Positions 12,844 to 14,273 of a DNA stretch of 14,273 nt are shown piece after piece (positions within the stretch are counted from its first letter, which is position 1; every line of letters starts with the position of its first letter). The notes below the pieces were generated by a model. That model had not been told where the DNA came from, did no database searches, and saw only the letters and a program-made list of their open reading frames with translations. Position numbers and translations under genes: made by a program. Origin of the DNA: an uncultured Actinomycetes bacterium (GTDB lineage: Bacteria; Actinomycetota; Thermoleophilia; Solirubrobacterales; Thermoleophilaceae); the NCBI GenBank assembly GCA_946481495.1, contig CAMLNW010000041.1, positions 1 to 14,273 on the forward strand. The letters are read 5' to 3'.

Positions 12844-13767
12844 CTATGGACCGTCCGGAGGACGCCAGGCGCGCCAGTAGCACTTGAGGCGACGCGTGAA
12901 CTGGTCGGGCTTCTCGGCGTAGAGGCGGTCGCCGAGCTGGAAGGCCGCCTCGAGCAGCTCGGCCTGGCGGCGTCCGGCCAGCGCGGCGAGCGTCGTCGTG
13001 CCGGGATCGTCGGGAGCCTCGTCGTGAGCCTTGGCGACCAGCACCGAGAGATCGTGGTGATCGCCGAGCAGGTCGGCCAGCTCGTGTGCCTCGGCGGCCG
13101 ACGCCCTCAGCACGGCGGGCCATGCGTCCTGCAGCAAGCGCAGCTGGTACCAGAGGTCCTTGACGCGCTTGCGCCAGTCGTGGACGTTCTCGGCGGTCGG
13201 GTCGTCGCGAACCTGGCGTAGGCCGCGGCGACCGCGGCGGTAGGCACGCTCGATCCCCGCTGCGACGAGATCGAAGTCGTCGCCGTCGAGCGGCCAAGCG
13301 TCGATGCCGGCCGCCCCGGCGGCGATCGCGTCGGTCGCCTGCTCGATGCGCCGGTCGAGGGCGGCGCCCTCGACAGCCAGGCGCTCGTGCTCCTGCTCGA
13401 GCGCACTTCGCAGGGTCTCCGCAGCCGGCGCCTCGTCGGCGTACCGCTCGCGCAGCGCCGCGAGCGTCGACAGGTTCACCTCCGCCTCGCGCGCGGGCGA
13501 GAGCTGGCGCGCGGCGTCGCGGTAGCGATCGTTCTCGGCGCGGTAGCGCTGCTCGCCGAGGCCGTCGCGTACCAGTCGCAGCAGCGAGCGCAGCTTCTTC
13601 ATGTCCTTGCGCGCGTCGTGGACCGCGGTGGCGACGTCGGTGCGCGCGTCGCGGCGTAGGCGCTCGAGCGCGGCGTCGATCCGTCCGTGCGCCACGCGCC
13701 GGAGCTCGGCACTGGTCTGCGCGTCGCCGCTAAGGCGGTAGCTGCGATCGGGGATGTCCGGGCTCAT
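12844..13767 (-). CDS. CHAD domain-containing protein
   Basis: A 307-residue, all-helical CHAD protein. Two repeats carry the conserved basic His motif: TAVHDARKDMKKLRSLLRLVRDGL (residues 48-70) and ENVHDWRKRVKDLWYQLRLLQDAW (193-216). ELADLLGDHHDLSVL (229-243) is the usual LGDLHDL.V. element. CHAD domains form two four-helix bundles with a positively charged groove that binds polyphosphate. Many sit on polyP granules or next to CYTH-type phosphatases, but none is present here. I chose the ATG at 13767; an in-frame ATG at 13791 would add 8 residues, and neither has a strong Shine-Dalgarno. It is divergent from the peroxiredoxin gene with about 95 bp between starts. Confidence 0.9.
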   Translation of the reverse strand: MSPDIPDRSYRLSGDAQTSAELRRVAHGRIDAALERLRRDARTDVATAVHDARKDMKKLRSLLRLVRDGLGEQRYRAENDRYRDAARQLSPAREAEVNLSTLAALRERYADEAPAAETLRSALEQEHERLAVEGAALDRRIEQATDAIAAGAAGIDAWPLDGDDFDLVAAGIERAYRRGRRGLRQVRDDPTAENVHDWRKRVKDLWYQLRLLQDAWPAVLRASAAEAHELADLLGDHHDLSVLVAKAHDEAPDDPGTTTLAALAGRRQAELLEAAFQLGDRLYAEKPDQFTRRLKCYWRAWRPPDGP

Positions 13768-13823
13768 GTCATCACTAACTCGTGAATCCATACCGAATTT
13801 CGAGCGTTTTGAATCGAAGCGGC

Positions 13824-13829
13824 TAGATT
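13824..13829 (+). promoter_or_regulatory. Predicted -10 element (TAGATT) of the peroxiredoxin gene
   Basis: TAGATT in GGCTAGATTG fits TAnnnT and would start transcription near 13836. That gives a leader of about 27 bases with a strong AGGAGG at 13851-13856. This contrasts with the leaderless starts elsewhere in the window. No -35 box is clear. Confidence 0.4.
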
Positions 13830-13862
13830 GAGAGCTACAGGCATTCGACCAGGAGGACCATG

Positions 13863-14234
13863 ATGGCACTGCAGCTTGGCGAGACCGCCCCGGATTTCGA
13901 GGCTGAGACGACTGAGGGCAAGATCAGCTTCCATGACTGGATCGGCGACTCCTGGGCCGTGCTGTTCTCCCATCCGCGTAATTTCACGCCGGTCTGCACC
14001 ACCGAGCTCGGCTACATGGCGAGCATCAAACCGGAGTTCGACCGTCGTGGTGTGAAAATCATCGGACTGTCGGTCGATCCGATCGAGAACCACGCGAAGT
14101 GGGCCGAGGACATCGCCGAGACCCAGGGCACAGCGCCGAACTACCCGATCATCGCCGACAGCGACTTCGCCGTCGCGAAGCTCTACGGCATGCTGGCGGC
14201 CGACGTCTCCGGCGACCCGACCACGCGCACCCCG
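13863..14234 (+). CDS. 1-Cys peroxiredoxin (Prx6-type), C-terminus missing
   Basis: About 124 residues of a Prx6/AhpC-TSA-family thiol peroxidase that reduces H2O2 and organic peroxides. It opens MALQLGETAPDFEAETTEGKISFHDW. The active site FSHPRNFTPVCTTELG has peroxidatic Cys45 and the P-x3-T-x2-C motif (Pro38, Thr42, Cys45). GLSVDPIENHAKWAEDI is the typical Prx6 segment, and YPIIADSDFAVAKLYGML follows. No second Cys is seen in the part present. Two in-frame ATGs occur (13860 and 13863); 13863 is preferred because AGGAGG (13851-13856) is then 6 bases away. The native sequence stops at about 14234 (DPTTRTP), where adapter begins, so the C-terminal dimerisation part is lost with the contig end. 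Confidence 0.93.
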
Positions 14235-14273
14235 AGATCGGAAGAGCGTCGTGTAGGGAAAGAGTGTAGATCT
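14235..14273. other. Illumina adapter sequence at the contig end (artefact)
   Basis: The window ends with AGATCGGAAGAGC followed by GTCGTGTAGGGAAAGAGTGT and AGATCT. This is the reverse complement of the Illumina TruSeq universal (read 1) adapter. It is joined directly to the peroxiredoxin coding sequence. These 39 bases are not biological and the translation past 14234 should be discarded. Confidence 0.97.

Noticed and set aside
1..14234. tRNA, rRNA, CRISPR arrays or phage/plasmid genes
   Set aside because: I looked for them on both strands and found no cloverleaf, spaced repeats or hallmark proteins.

Overview
The window is about 14.3 kb of GC-rich DNA. Genes are densely packed, with Asp/Glu/Arg/Ala-rich proteins, many GTG-compatible frames and Ala-rich Sec signal peptides. 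The gene mix suggests a Thermoleophilia/Solirubrobacterales-like actinobacterium: two ECF sigma factors without anti-sigma genes, a group III truncated haemoglobin, a CHAD protein, and small secreted Cys-containing proteins of unknown function. That placement is inferred from style; there is no rRNA or marker gene here. The last 39 bases are Illumina adapter sequence, so the right edge is a raw contig end inside a peroxiredoxin gene.

Layout: (1) 1-1675: a DHFR/RibD-like gene cut by the left edge, a gamma-glutamylcyclotransferase-like protein and a VOC/glyoxalase protein. (2) 1761-5205: a SigG/SigX5-type ECF sigma factor with a SnoaL tail, a PCMH-type FAD-linked oxidase sharing its stop palindrome, then a divergent TetR regulator coupled by ATGA to a small SnoaL-fold protein. 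(3) 5210-7932: a truncated haemoglobin and two damaged genes. A DUF2855 gene is split by an 81-bp palindromic insertion flanked by a 10-bp direct repeat. A secreted M23 endopeptidase with two peptidoglycan-binding domains carries a one-base frameshift. (4) 7950-9549: a minus-strand set of a secreted Cys-rich protein and two tandem paralogues. The paralogues combine a basic Ser/Lys/Arg tail, a Gly/Ala-rich hydrophobic segment and a VLG(I/V)PV motif. (5) 9668-11564: a VOC protein, and an ECF42-type sigma factor with its DGPF/YCII partner behind a plausible self-type promoter. (6) 11565-12337: a control region with a perfect CRP-type palindrome placed at -41.5 of a predicted promoter, a structured leader, and a secreted lysozyme/Rpf-like hydrolase whose apparent start codon is ATC. 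(7) 12349-14234: a secreted protein, a CHAD protein and a 1-Cys peroxiredoxin.

Together the genes look like a stress-response and cell-envelope neighbourhood: detoxification (two VOC proteins, peroxiredoxin, haemoglobin), redox (FAD oxidase, DUF2855), wall remodelling (M23, lysozyme-like) and sigma/TetR/CRP control. Strand changes 13 times across 20 genes, so most transcripts are mono- or bicistronic. No stretch of 300 bases or more lacks a gene; the longest intergenic gap is 11565-11821. I saw no tRNA, rRNA, CRISPR array or transposase.
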